Shown in pieces: positions 29,975-38,644 of a stretch of DNA of 64,000 bases. The notes below the pieces were generated by a model. It was not told where the DNA came from, did no database searches, and was given only the letters and a program-made list of their open reading frames with translations. Position 1 is the stretch's first letter; each line of letters begins with the position of its first letter. The stretch spans positions 2,480,001-2,544,000 of the forward strand of contig NZ_JAUSXY010000001.1 of assembly GCF_030944625.1 (NCBI RefSeq), read 5' to 3'. The DNA comes from Arthrobacter sp. SLBN-112. GTDB lineage: Bacteria > Actinomycetota > Actinomycetes > Actinomycetales > Micrococcaceae. Made by a program: the position numbers and the translations under genes.

Positions 29975-31527
29975 GGCTCAAGCTCACGCTGCTGCGCAAC
30001 GGACTGCGCCGCAGTCCGTGGCAGCTGGTGGGCATGGCCATCGCGGGGCTCTATGCGCTGGGCGTGGTGGCCATGCTCGTCATCGCCCTCGTCCTGCTCA
30101 GAAACGCCGGCATCGGAACCGCCCACACGGCCGTGGTCCTGGGCGGCTCCGCCGCCGTACTCGGCTGGGGCGTCATACCTGTGGTGGCCTCCGCCACGGA
30201 CATGACCCTGGATCCGGCCCGCTTCACTACTTATGCAATCCCCATGAAGCAGCTCCTGGCAGGCCTTGCCCTGGGTGGCCTGATCGGCATCCCGGGCCTT
30301 GCCACCACCCTCGTTGCCCTGGCCACGGTAGCCACCTGGTCCCGCGGTGTCCTGCCGGCACTCGCGGCCCTCGTGGGCGCGTGCCTGGGCGTGATGACGT
30401 GCGTCGTGCTGGCCAAGGTTGTCACTACCGCCACAGCGGGCCTCGCCGCGTCCCGGCGGTTCAAGGACATCAGCGCCATCGCCTTCATGGTGCCCCTGGT
30501 CCTGCTCGGTCCCATCGTGGCGGGCGTCGGCCGCGGGATTTCTGCCTCCACCGGATTCCTGCCCGATTTCGCCGGGACCCTGTCCTGGACTCCGCTCGGC
30601 GCGCCGTGGGCGCTTGGCGGTGACGTCGCTGCCGGCCGGCCGGGTGAGGCTGCCGTGAAGCTGCTGGTGTCGGTGGCGGTCCTTGCCGGCCTGGCCTGGT
30701 GCTGGAAGCTGCTGCTGGAGCGGGCGCTCGTCAGCCCGCCCTATGCCGGTGCAGGCAAACGGAAACGCGGCCGCCTGGGGTTGCTCGGCGTGCTTCCGCC
30801 CACCCCGGCAGGCGCTGTGATGGCGAGGTCCCTCACCTACTGGCTCCGGGACCCGCGGTATTCGGGTTCCCTCGTGGTGATCCCGCTGCTTCCCGTGATC
30901 ATGCTGTTCCAGGGTGCGCAGACAGGACACTACGGGGGAGTGGCCTTCCTTGCCCCGGTCTCGGCGTTCATCCTTGCCTGGTCCATCTCCGCTGACGTGT
31001 CCTATGACAACACCGCGTTCGCCCTGCACGTGGCCACCGGAGTCCGCGGCGTGGCGGACAGGCTGGGCCGGTCCCTTGCGTGCCTGGCGTTCGCCCTGCC
31101 GGTGGTCCTGGTGTTCGCGGTGGGGGCTGCCGCGCTGACCCGCGAATGGGTCGCGTTGCCCGGCCAGTTGGGGCTCAGCCTGGGGATCCTCTTCAGCGGC
31201 CTCGGCTTGTCCTCGGTGGTATCGGCCCGGTACACGGTCACGGTTCCGCTGCCCGGCGACAGCCCGTTCAAGAAACCGCCCGGGAACGTCGGGCAGACCC
31301 TGGCCGTGCAGTTCGTGGGCATGCTGGTCCTGCTGGTCCTGGTGCTCCCCGAGGCAGCCCTGCTGGTGGCGCAAACTGTTACGGGCAGTGCCTTGTTCGG
31401 GTGGATCAACCTGGCTGTTGGCATCCTCCTGGGCCTGGGCCTCTTCGCGGCCGGTGTCCGCCTTGGCGGCAAATGGCTTGACGTCCGGGGCCCGGAACTG
31501 CTGGCGCAAGTTTCCGTCAACCGCTGA
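29956..31527 (+). CDS. ABC transporter permease, multi-helix
   Basis: A 523-residue membrane protein with about 12 hydrophobic helices, without a clear enzyme motif. It begins inside the preceding ATPase gene with a 19-base overlap, so the two are translated together. A cytoplasmic loop near residue 265 is rich in Lys and Arg (GAGKRKRGRLG). This size and topology match the TnrB2/YbhS-unrelated large exporters common in actinobacteria. The substrate is unknown. Confidence 0.83.
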   Translation: MVAHLLRLKLTLLRNGLRRSPWQLVGMAIAGLYALGVVAMLVIALVLLRNAGIGTAHTAVVLGGSAAVLGWGVIPVVASATDMTLDPARFTTYAIPMKQLLAGLALGGLIGIPGLATTLVALATVATWSRGVLPALAALVGACLGVMTCVVLAKVVTTATAGLAASRRFKDISAIAFMVPLVLLGPIVAGVGRGISASTGFLPDFAGTLSWTPLGAPWALGGDVAAGRPGEAAVKLLVSVAVLAGLAWCWKLLLERALVSPPYAGAGKRKRGRLGLLGVLPPTPAGAVMARSLTYWLRDPRYSGSLVVIPLLPVIMLFQGAQTGHYGGVAFLAPVSAFILAWSISADVSYDNTAFALHVATGVRGVADRLGRSLACLAFALPVVLVFAVGAAALTREWVALPGQLGLSLGILFSGLGLSSVVSARYTVTVPLPGDSPFKKPPGNVGQTLAVQFVGMLVLLVLVLPEAALLVAQTVTGSALFGWINLAVGILLGLGLFAAGVRLGGKWLDVRGPELLAQVSVNR

Positions 31528-31548
31528 CAAACCCCGGGAGGGAAGAGC

Positions 31549-32328
31549 ATGGAAATCGTCATCCTCGGCGGCAGCAGCCAGGTTGGAAAACTCGCGGCCG
31601 ATGCGATCGAGAAACTGGTCCGGCGCAAACCCGGTGCGGTGCTTGGGCTGGCCACCGGGTCCTCACCGTTGCCGGTCTATGACGAACTCGCTGCCCGGCA
31701 CCAGCAGGGCCTGGATTTCAGCAGCGCCTCCGGGTTCGCGCTGGATGAGTACGTGGGCCTGCCGGCCGGCCACCCGGAGTCCTACCGCGAGGTGATCCGC
31801 CGCGAATTCACCAGCCGGGTGAACATCGCGCCGGACAACGTCCACGGGCCGGATGGAACCGCCCAGGACATTCCGGCGGCCTGCGATGCCTATGAGCACG
31901 CCATCGCCGCGGCCGGCGGAGTGGACCTGCAACTGCTGGGGGTGGGAACTGACGGCCATATCGGTTTCAACGAACCGGGCTCGTCCTTCGCCTCACGGAC
32001 CCGGATCAAGAGCCTGATCGAACAGACACGCCGGGACAACGCCAGGTTCTTCAACAGCCTCGCCGACGTCCCGCACCACGTACTCACCCAGGGCCTGGGC
32101 ACCATCATGGCCGCACGGCATGTGATCCTCCTCGCCACCGGGGCGCAAAAGGCCAAAGCTGTCCGCGACTTCGTGGAAGGACCGGTGGCGGCCATCTGTC
32201 CGGCGTCCATCCTGCAGTTCCATCCGCATGCCACGATCCTGCTGGACGAGGCCGCCGCGTCCGCCCTGAAACTGGCGGATTTCTACCGCCACACCTATGA
32301 GAACAAGCCCGGCTGGCAGGGGCTGTAG
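31549..32328 (+). CDS. nagB: Glucosamine-6-phosphate deaminase
   Basis: NagB converts glucosamine-6-phosphate to fructose-6-phosphate and ammonia, the entry of amino sugars into glycolysis. The 259-residue protein shows LGLATGSSPLPVYDEL (phosphate loop), the catalytic Asp in SGFALDEYVGLP, and the catalytic loop GVGTDGHIGFNEPGSSF with Asp and His. The length fits the family. GGGAGGGAAG before the ATG is a strong ribosome site. No nagA or transporter is adjacent, so it stands alone or follows the ABC exporter genes by 21 bases. Confidence 0.95.
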   Translation: MEIVILGGSSQVGKLAADAIEKLVRRKPGAVLGLATGSSPLPVYDELAARHQQGLDFSSASGFALDEYVGLPAGHPESYREVIRREFTSRVNIAPDNVHGPDGTAQDIPAACDAYEHAIAAAGGVDLQLLGVGTDGHIGFNEPGSSFASRTRIKSLIEQTRRDNARFFNSLADVPHHVLTQGLGTIMAARHVILLATGAQKAKAVRDFVEGPVAAICPASILQFHPHATILLDEAAASALKLADFYRHTYENKPGWQGL

Positions 32329-32340
32329 CCCGCGTACTGT

Positions 32341-32357
32341 GCCATGCCTTGCATGGC
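32341..32357 (+). terminator. Hairpin after nagB
   Basis: A perfect 7-base inverted repeat (GCCATGC and GCATGGC, loop CTT) lies 13 bases after the nagB stop. It lacks a T tract, so it may be a weak terminator. Confidence 0.4.
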
Positions 32358-32434
32358 TAAAAGGGGACGACGACGGCCGGTGCCGTACCCCGGCGCGGGC
32401 GTGCCGCCGTCGAACGCCAGGCCGCCGGAACGGC

Positions 32435-32440
32435 TAAGAT
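32435..32440 (+). promoter_or_regulatory. Leaderless-type -10 box of the DUF3039-helicase pair
   Basis: TAAGAT ends seven bases before ATG 32448. Confidence 0.6.
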
Positions 32441-32447
32441 GGATGCC

Positions 32448-32777
32448 ATGACTAGCATGACGGACCCTCTCGAAAACGACCCGATGCGCGAGCTTTCCGG
32501 GGCTGGAACGTCCACAGCCACCATCGAACGCGAGGAGCTGCGCCAAGAGGTGGAACCGGGCGACCGGGAGCGTTTTGCCCACTACGTGCGCAAGGAAAAG
32601 ATCATGGAGTCGGCGATGACAGGCGAGCCCGTCATCGCGCTGTGCGGCAAGGTCTGGACCCCGGGCCGGGACCCGCAGAAGTTCCCGGTGTGCCCGGAGT
32701 GCAAGGAAGTCTACGAGGGCCTCCGGCCGGGCAACGACGGCGGGAAGGGTCCGGGAGACTCGGGCAACAACAAGTAG
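32448..32777 (+). CDS. DUF3039 family protein
   Basis: A 109-residue, mostly acidic protein that matches DUF3039, found in actinobacteria. It has a helical, charged first half (REELRQEVEPGDRERFAHYV) and a possible zinc site: VIALCGKVWTPG and FPVCPECKEVY. The Gly-rich tail is disordered. The function is unknown. The last base of the stop codon is the first base of the helicase gene, so the two are coupled and may work together in nucleic acid handling. Promoter position supports ATG 32448; the second Met at 32457 is possible. Confidence 0.82.
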   Translation: MTSMTDPLENDPMRELSGAGTSTATIEREELRQEVEPGDRERFAHYVRKEKIMESAMTGEPVIALCGKVWTPGRDPQKFPVCPECKEVYEGLRPGNDGGKGPGDSGNNK

Positions 32778-34555
32778 TGACGGAGACGCTCTTTGGCGGC
32801 CCTACCCTGCCTCCGGCTTATCCGGAACGTGCAGCCTGGGGAACCGCTCCCAAACTCCGTGCCTGGCAGCAGCAAGCCCTCGATCTCTACCTGGCGAACA
32901 GTCCCCGCGACTTCCTCGCGGTGGCAACGCCAGGTGCCGGTAAGACCACCTTCGCACTCCGGATCGCCTCGACGCTGATCGATTCCGGCGCCGTGAACCG
33001 GGTGACCATCGTGGCGCCCACGGACCACCTGAAGCGGCAGTGGGCCGACGCCGCCGCCAAGGTGGGCATCGCCATTGATCCCAACTTCAAGAACTCCGAC
33101 GGCCAGCACGGGCGCGGGTTCATCGGGGTCGCCGTGACGTACGCGCAGGTGGCCAGCAAGCCCATGCTGCACCGCGCCAAGACCGAGGCCGCCCGGACGC
33201 TGGTGATCCTCGACGAGATCCACCACGGCGGCGAAGCCCTGTCCTGGGGCGATGGCCTGCGCGAGGCGTTCGATCCTGCCGTCCGGCGGCTGTCCCTGAC
33301 CGGTACTCCCTTCCGCTCCGACACCTCACCTATCCCGTTCGTGGAGTACGCGGAGGACCGCGACGGCATCCGCCGTTCCAAGGCGGACTACACCTACGGT
33401 TACGGCAACGCCCTGCGGGACCATGTGGTCCGGCCTGTGATGTTCATGGCCTACTCCGGCCAAATGCGCTGGCGCACCAGCGCGGGCGAAGAGATGGCCG
33501 CCTCGCTCGGTGAGGCGGCAGTGACCAAGGACATCACCAGCCACGCCTGGCGGACCGCACTGAACCCGGCAGGCGAGTGGATCCCTGCCGTCCTGGCCGG
33601 CGCGGACAAACGGCTCAGCGAGGTCCGGCGCACCGTCCCGGACGCCGGCGGCCTGGTGATCGCCACGGACCACGAGGATGCACGCGCCTACGCCGGGCAG
33701 CTGAAGAAAATCACCGGTGAATCACCCACCGTCATCCTGTCCGACGACGCCAAGGCTTCCAGCAAGATCGAGGAATTTTCCGCTGGCGAGAAACGCTGGA
33801 TGGTTGCCGTCCGCATGGTGTCCGAAGGCGTGGACGTGCCCCGGCTCTCCGTAGGTGTCTACGCGACGTCCACCTCCACTCCGTTGTTCTTTGCCCAGGC
33901 CGTGGGACGCTTCGTGCGTGCCCGCAAGAGGGGTGAAACGGCGTCGGTGTTCCTGCCCTCCGTGCCGCAGCTGATGGCCCTGGCCAACTCCATGGAAATG
34001 GAACGCGACCACGCGCTGGACCGGCCCGAAAAAGAGGACGGTGACGGCCTCTTCAACCCGGAAGATTCGCTGATGGAGGAGGCCAACCGGGAGGACAAAG
34101 CCTCCGACAGCCTCACCAAGGGCAAATTCGAGGCACTGGACTCGCAGGCTTCCTTCGACCGCGTCCTGTTCGACGGCGGCGAGTTTGGCACCGGCGGCGA
34201 GGTAGGGTCCGACGACGAAATGGACTTCCTGGGGATCCCCGGCCTGCTGGACGCTGAGCAGGTGGGGACCCTCCTGCGCCAGCGCCAGCACGAGCAACTG
34301 AACCGGAAGAACCGTAAGGCCCCTGCCGCCGAAAGCCAGGTTCCGGCCGTACCGGACCACCGGATGCTGATGGACCTGCGCAATGAGCTGGCCAAGAATG
34401 TGGCCGCCTGGGCGGCCCGGACAGGCACGCCGCACGGCGTGGTCCACACCAAGCTGCGCACCGTATGCGGCGGCCCCCCGGTGGCGCAGGCCAACGAGGA
34501 GCAGTTGCAGTCCAGGCTGCGGAAGCTTCAGGACTGGTTCATCGGCCGCAAATAG
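32777..34555 (+). CDS. DEAD/DEAH-box helicase, superfamily 2
   Basis: A 592-residue helicase resembling SSL2/XPB-type enzymes. Motif I is VATPGAGKTTFALR, motif II is LVILDEIHHGG (DEIH), motif III is LSLTGTPFRSD, and motifs V and VI are VSEGVDVPRLSVGVYA and FFAQAVGRFVRAR. The C-terminal part (from about residue 480) is charged and holds a small helical domain. It probably moves on DNA or RNA, but the target is unknown. The GTG at 32777 shares one base with the DUF3039 stop; upstream in-frame sequence only reads antiparallel to DUF3039 codons. Confidence 0.92.
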   Translation: MTETLFGGPTLPPAYPERAAWGTAPKLRAWQQQALDLYLANSPRDFLAVATPGAGKTTFALRIASTLIDSGAVNRVTIVAPTDHLKRQWADAAAKVGIAIDPNFKNSDGQHGRGFIGVAVTYAQVASKPMLHRAKTEAARTLVILDEIHHGGEALSWGDGLREAFDPAVRRLSLTGTPFRSDTSPIPFVEYAEDRDGIRRSKADYTYGYGNALRDHVVRPVMFMAYSGQMRWRTSAGEEMAASLGEAAVTKDITSHAWRTALNPAGEWIPAVLAGADKRLSEVRRTVPDAGGLVIATDHEDARAYAGQLKKITGESPTVILSDDAKASSKIEEFSAGEKRWMVAVRMVSEGVDVPRLSVGVYATSTSTPLFFAQAVGRFVRARKRGETASVFLPSVPQLMALANSMEMERDHALDRPEKEDGDGLFNPEDSLMEEANREDKASDSLTKGKFEALDSQASFDRVLFDGGEFGTGGEVGSDDEMDFLGIPGLLDAEQVGTLLRQRQHEQLNRKNRKAPAAESQVPAVPDHRMLMDLRNELAKNVAAWAARTGTPHGVVHTKLRTVCGGPPVAQANEEQLQSRLRKLQDWFIGRK

Positions 34556-34558
34556 GGC

Positions 34559-35191
34559 TCAGGCGAAATCGACGCCGCCCAGTTCCATTTCGGCTGCCGC
34601 GTCTTCGAGGTCATCGGCAATCCCTGCCGTCAGCGACCGCACCACGGTGACGCCGTAGCCTGCCTGGACGGCGTCGAGCGCGGTGGCCTTCACGCAGTAG
34701 TCGGTGGCGATGCCCACTATCACCACGTCCTCGACGTCGTGGCTCTGCAGCCAGTCGTCCAGGCCAATCGCGTCCTCGTCGACACCGGGCCCGCCCGCGG
34801 GGCCGGACATTCCGCCGGCCTGGCGCTCCCCGGTGGGAACGGCATCCTCGGGCGCCAGCAGCCCCTCGAACCCGGAATAGGCGGCCGCGAACTGGCCCTT
34901 CCGGAAGTACGCGTCGATGTATTCGGTGTCCAGGTCCGGGTGAAGCTCGGCGCCGCGGGTGCCGGCGACGCAATGCCGGGGCCAGCTGTCCTTGAAATCT
35001 GGCGTCTCGGAGAAGTGGCTGCCGGGATTGATGTGCCAGTCCTGGGTGGCCACCACATGGTCGAATTCGCCGTGGTGGGCGTCCAGGTACTCGCTGATGG
35101 CGCCGGCCACGGCCGCACCGCCCTCAACGGCCAGCGAGCCGCCCTCGCAGAAGTCGTTCTGGACATCGACGATGATCATTGCGCGGGACAT
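34559..35191 (-). CDS. pncA: Nicotinamidase (isochorismatase family)
   Basis: PncA hydrolyses nicotinamide to nicotinate in NAD salvage and also activates pyrazinamide. The 210-residue protein has the catalytic Asp in DVQNDFCEGG, the metal ligands in QDWHINPGSHFSET, the catalytic Lys in YFRKGQF and the nucleophile Cys in IATDYCVKATALDA. It is slightly longer than the M. tuberculosis enzyme (186) by insertions near residue 115. GAGGAGC precedes the ATG. It lies nine bases after pncB, which uses its product, so the two form an operon. The stop is three bases from the convergent helicase stop. Confidence 0.94.
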   Translation of the reverse strand: MSRAMIIVDVQNDFCEGGSLAVEGGAAVAGAISEYLDAHHGEFDHVVATQDWHINPGSHFSETPDFKDSWPRHCVAGTRGAELHPDLDTEYIDAYFRKGQFAAAYSGFEGLLAPEDAVPTGERQAGGMSGPAGGPGVDEDAIGLDDWLQSHDVEDVVIVGIATDYCVKATALDAVQAGYGVTVVRSLTAGIADDLEDAAAEMELGGVDFA

Positions 35192-35200
35192 CAGTGCTCC

Positions 35201-36529
35201 TCAGTGGTCTTCATAGAGAGTGGGGATGGCGGGCTCGCCCCGCTGCAGGCGGTTCACCACTGGAGGCAGTTCCGCCATGGAGTCGGCGTGGCGCTGCCGT
35301 GCGCGGACCACGCCTTCGTGCCCGGTCCATCCCGGCAGCAGCTCGCCGTTCTTCATGAACTGCTGCAGCAGCGGCCGGTCGTTGCCGTCATCCTCGGGCC
35401 GGTGGCCCACCCCCACCACCTCGGCGGTGGCGGTGCCGCGCTCGTCCAGTTTCCGCAGCGCGTATTTCCGCCCGCCCACGCTGGCCTTGTTCTTGGCCGC
35501 CTTGGCCACGGACACGAAGTTTCCGGCATCGTCTGTCCGGCTGACCAGTTTGTAGACCATGCTGGCGGTGGGGGCCCCGGAGCCGGTCACCAGCGAGGTC
35601 CCCACCCCGTAGGAATCAACGGGAGCGGACTGCAGCGCCGCGATGGCGTACTCATCGAGGTCGGACGTGACCACGATTTTCGTGTGCTCGTTGCCGAGGT
35701 CGTCCAGCAGCCGGCGCACCCACTGCGCCTGGGCCACCAGGTCGCCCGAGTCCAGCCGGACGGCGCCCAGCCGGGACCCTGCCAGGTCCACGGCCGTGCG
35801 GACGGCCTTTTCGACGTCGTAGGTGTCCACCAGCAGGGACGTACCCTCGCCCAGCGAAGCAATCTGGGCCTCGAAAGCCTCGCGCTCGGTATCGTGCAGC
35901 AGCGTGAACGAGTGCGCGGCCGTACCCACCGTGCGGATGCCGTAGCGTGCGCCCGCTTCCAGGTTGGAGGTGCTGTCAAAGCCGGCGATCACCGCAGCCC
36001 GGGCGGCGGACGCTGCGGCTTCCTCGTGCGTCCGGCGCGAACCCATTTCGATGCAGGGCCTGCCGCCGGCCGCGCTGACCATCCGGGACGCGGCGGAGGC
36101 AATCGCGCTGTCGTGGTTCAGGACGGACAGCAGGTAGGTCTCCAGCATGCAGGCCTCCGCGAACGAGGCCTCGACGATCAGGATGGGGGAGTTGGGGAAG
36201 TAGGCTTCGCCCTCGGCGTAGCCCCAGATGTCCCCGGAGAACCTGTAGTTGGCCAGGTACTCCAGCGTCTCCTGATTAACCACCCGGGTACGTTCCAGGA
36301 AATCCAGCTCGGCCTCGCCGAACCGGAAGCTTGCGATGCCCTCCAGCAGGCGTCCCGTGCCCGCAACGATGCCGTAGCGCCGGCCGTCCGGCAGCCGCCG
36401 CGCGAATGCCTCGAACACAGACTTGCGGTGCGCCGCCCCCGAATGGAGGGATGCCTGCAGCATGGTCAGCTCGTAGTGGTCGGTGTAAAAGGACGTGCGG
36501 GGATGGTCCCAGCCGGCGGAGGTGCTCAC
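35201..36529 (-). CDS. pncB: Nicotinate phosphoribosyltransferase
   Basis: PncB joins nicotinate and PRPP to nicotinate mononucleotide using ATP, the second salvage step after PncA. The 442-residue protein starts with TSFYTDHYELTMLQASL, has EMGSRRTHEEAAASAAR in the centre and VRLDSGDLVAQAQWVR and VVTSDLDEYAI for phosphoribosyl binding. GTG 36529 is chosen because a TAGAGT box ends seven bases before it; longer forms starting at 36556 or 36601 would cover the promoter. In M. tuberculosis pncB1 (Rv1330c) is also divergent from clpS. Confidence 0.94.
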   Translation of the reverse strand: MSTSAGWDHPRTSFYTDHYELTMLQASLHSGAAHRKSVFEAFARRLPDGRRYGIVAGTGRLLEGIASFRFGEAELDFLERTRVVNQETLEYLANYRFSGDIWGYAEGEAYFPNSPILIVEASFAEACMLETYLLSVLNHDSAIASAASRMVSAAGGRPCIEMGSRRTHEEAAASAARAAVIAGFDSTSNLEAGARYGIRTVGTAAHSFTLLHDTEREAFEAQIASLGEGTSLLVDTYDVEKAVRTAVDLAGSRLGAVRLDSGDLVAQAQWVRRLLDDLGNEHTKIVVTSDLDEYAIAALQSAPVDSYGVGTSLVTGSGAPTASMVYKLVSRTDDAGNFVSVAKAAKNKASVGGRKYALRKLDERGTATAEVVGVGHRPEDDGNDRPLLQQFMKNGELLPGWTGHEGVVRARQRHADSMAELPPVVNRLQRGEPAIPTLYEDH

Positions 36530-36536
36530 GAAAGTC

Positions 36537-36542
36537 ACTCTA
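36537..36542 (-). promoter_or_regulatory. Leaderless-type -10 box of pncB
   Basis: On the minus strand TAGAGT ends seven bases before the GTG of pncB. It lies 13 bases from the clpS -10 box on the other strand. Confidence 0.6.
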
Positions 36543-36555
36543 GTAGCCAGCCCCA

Positions 36556-36561
36556 TAGAAT
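36556..36561 (+). promoter_or_regulatory. Leaderless-type -10 box of clpS
   Basis: TAGAAT ends six bases before ATG 36568. The -35 position of this promoter would overlap the -10 box of the divergent pncB gene. Confidence 0.6.
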
Positions 36562-36567
36562 GGACAG

Positions 36568-36951
36568 ATGACCATAAGCGTTGCGCCCGGCCCCGATACA
36601 CGGGAGGGCGTCCGGACCGGCACTGCGGAGTCCACCGACTCCCTCACCGCGCCGGACATCCCCTGGAACCTGGTGATCTGGAACGATCCCGTCAATCTCA
36701 TGAGTTACGTCAGCTACGTCTTCCAAAGCTATTTTGGCTACTCCGAGACCAAAGCCAACAAGCTCATGATGGAGGTCCACAAAAAGGGCCGGTCCATCGT
36801 TGCCGCAGGCAGCAAGGAACAGGTGGAACGCCACGCCGTGGCCATGCACGGGTTCGGGCTGTGGGCCACGGTGGAAAAGGCCAGCGGCGGCCAGGGCAGC
36901 AAGGCCGGGAAGTCCGGCGGTCCGGGCCAGGGTAAGGGGAAGCGTGGCTAA
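36568..36951 (+). CDS. clpS: ATP-dependent Clp protease adaptor ClpS
   Basis: ClpS delivers N-end rule substrates to the ClpC/ClpA-ClpP protease. The 127-residue protein has a disordered N-terminus, then the core: PWNLVIWNDPVNLMSYVSYVFQ, in which the Asn-Asp pair and Met hold the substrate N-terminus, and MMEVHKKGRSIVAAGSKEQVERHAV. The C-terminal tail is Lys/Gly-rich. It overlaps the next gene by eight bases. Genes with the same order are Rv1331-Rv1332. Confidence 0.95.
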   Translation: MTISVAPGPDTREGVRTGTAESTDSLTAPDIPWNLVIWNDPVNLMSYVSYVFQSYFGYSETKANKLMMEVHKKGRSIVAAGSKEQVERHAVAMHGFGLWATVEKASGGQGSKAGKSGGPGQGKGKRG

Positions 36952-37510
36952 GGCATTCAAATACGGGCTCAAGGGCATCACCGGTTTCCTGGAACCTGCC
37001 GAACGGGACCTGCTGCGCAGCCTCATCGACGACGTCATCTCCATGCTCGAACCGGAGGACCGGGACGGCCAGGATCCGCTGGCTGCCCTCATTGGCCTGG
37101 ACATGGACGTTGCCGAACCCACGGACCGCGCCGTCAAGCGGCTCCTCCCCAACGTTACGAAGAACGACGACGCCGCGTCCCTTGAGTTCCGGCAGCTCAC
37201 CGAGCGCTCGCTGCGGGAAACAAAAATCGGGGCGCTGCGCGCGGCGGCTTTGGACCTGGACAAGGACGAGATCGTCCTGACACCCGAGGGTGCCAAGCAC
37301 TGGTCCATGGCACTGAACGATGTGCGGCTTGTCCTGGCAGAGAGGCTGGACATCCGGGACGAGGCCGACGCCGAGCACGTCCACCGCATGCAGGACTGGT
37401 CCCAGGCCGAGGATGTGGAAAGCTACCTGGCGCTCGTCTACAACTTCACCACCTGGCTGCAGGAGTCCGTGGTCCAGGCCATGCTGCAGTCGATGGAAAC
37501 CCGCCGGTGA
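36944..37510 (+). CDS. DUF2017 family protein
   Basis: A 188-residue, mainly helical soluble protein of the DUF2017 family, which follows clpS in actinobacteria (Rv1332). Visible features are FKYGLKGITGFLEPAERDLLRSL at the start and a C-terminal helical part WLQESVVQAMLQSME. The function is unknown; its constant pairing with clpS suggests a role in proteolysis. The GTG at 36944 overlaps the end of clpS. Confidence 0.85.
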   Translation: MAKAFKYGLKGITGFLEPAERDLLRSLIDDVISMLEPEDRDGQDPLAALIGLDMDVAEPTDRAVKRLLPNVTKNDDAASLEFRQLTERSLRETKIGALRAAALDLDKDEIVLTPEGAKHWSMALNDVRLVLAERLDIRDEADAEHVHRMQDWSQAEDVESYLALVYNFTTWLQESVVQAMLQSMETRR

Positions 37511-37600
37511 GCTGTGGCGGTCCCGGGGAGTCCGTTGGTTGTGACACATTCGACATGAGTCGCTGGCCACAAGATGATGGCTGAGCCTTCAGGGAAGACC

Positions 37601-37606
37601 TATCCT
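37601..37606 (+). promoter_or_regulatory. Candidate -10 box of the murI operon
   Basis: TATCCT ends nine bases before ATG 37616; a start with no or a very short leader is likely. No strong -35 box is seen. Confidence 0.4.
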
Positions 37607-37615
37607 CGAATAATC

Positions 37616-38644
37616 ATGACAACAGCCTCGAGCATGGACCCGCCGTTGGAAGCGCAGCCTGCCGCCATCGGTGACCGACCGGCGGCCGCCCCGGAAACCC
37701 GGCCCATCGGCATCTTCGATTCCGGTGTTGGCGGGCTCACGGTGGCCCGCTCCATCATCGACCAGCTGCCCAACGAATCAATTCTTTATGTCGGGGACAC
37801 CGCGCACGGGCCGTACGGGCCGCTGCCCATCGCCGAGGTGCGGGCCAACGCCCTGGGCGTCATGGACGAACTGGTGGACTCCGGCGTCAAGCTGCTCACC
37901 ATTGCCTGCAACTCGGCGTCGGCCGCGGTCCTCCGGGATGCCCGCGAGCGGTACACCGCCAAATACGGCATTCCCGTCATCGAGGTCATCCAGCCTGCCG
38001 TGCGGCGCGCCGTCGCCGCCACCCGCAGCGGAAAAGTCGGCGTGATCGGTACCTCCGCCACGGTGGGTTCGCGCGCCTACGAGGACACCTTCGCCGCAGC
38101 TCCGGACCTGGAAATCACCTCCGTGGCATGCCCCGAATTCGTCAGCTACGTCGAAGCCGGCATCACCACGGGGCCGGCACTGCTGGCCGTCGCGGAAGAA
38201 TACCTTGCTCCCCTCAAAGCCGCAGGGGTGGACACGGTGGTTCTGGGCTGCACACACTACCCGTTGCTGACCGGCGTCATCTCCTACGTGATGGGCGGGG
38301 ACGTCACCCTGGTTTCCAGCGCCGAGGAAACAGCCAAGGACGTCTACCGTGCGCTGGCAACCCACAACCTGCAACGCCCCTCCGCAACCCCGCCCGAGCA
38401 CCACTTCGTGGCCACCGGTGACGCCGGGCAGTTTGAGGCGCTCGCCCGCAGGTTCCTAGGGCCCGAGGTCCTCTCGGTCCGGCACGTGGACCACGTTGCC
38501 GCGCAATACCCCACCGGCAGCCTGGCCCGCATCACTCCCGAGATGATCGCCGCTGCGCAGGCAGCGGGCGGGCGCCCCAGGATCTCCAACTTCGTGGGCG
38601 GCGGATTCGCCGACGCCGGCCGAACCGGAGGACCCCGCCCGTGA
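37616..38644 (+). CDS. murI: Glutamate racemase
   Basis: MurI makes D-glutamate for peptidoglycan. The 342-residue protein has the substrate loop [17 protein letters not shown] near residue 30 and the two catalytic Cys: [11 protein letters not shown] (about residue 98) and LGCTHYPLL (about residue 210). A C-terminal extension of about 60 residues exceeds the usual 270. The ATG at 37616 is preferred to 37574, which would lie upstream of the promoter box. It is the first gene of a four-gene operon with a phosphodiesterase, rph and rdgB, as in M. tuberculosis Rv1338-Rv1341. Confidence 0.95.
   Translation: MTTASSMDPPLEAQPAAIGDRPAAAPETRPIGIFDSGVGGLTVARSIIDQLPNESILYVGDTAHGPYGPLPIAEVRANALGVMDELVDSGVKLLTIACNSASAAVLRDARERYTAKYGIPVIEVIQPAVRRAVAATRSGKVGVIGTSATVGSRAYEDTFAAAPDLEITSVACPEFVSYVEAGITTGPALLAVAEEYLAPLKAAGVDTVVLGCTHYPLLTGVISYVMGGDVTLVSSAEETAKDVYRALATHNLQRPSATPPEHHFVATGDAGQFEALARRFLGPEVLSVRHVDHVAAQYPTGSLARITPEMIAAAQAAGGRPRISNFVGGGFADAGRTGGPRP

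Noticed and set aside
29623..31530. A 635-codon open frame on the minus strand opposite the ABC permease
   Set aside because: Low-complexity Gly/Gln/His/Glu sequence is typical of antisense reading of a membrane protein gene with GC-rich third positions.
34739..36571. A 610-codon open frame on the plus strand opposite pncA and pncB
   Set aside because: It spans two real genes in antisense, has no recognisable domain, and has no promoter or ribosome site.
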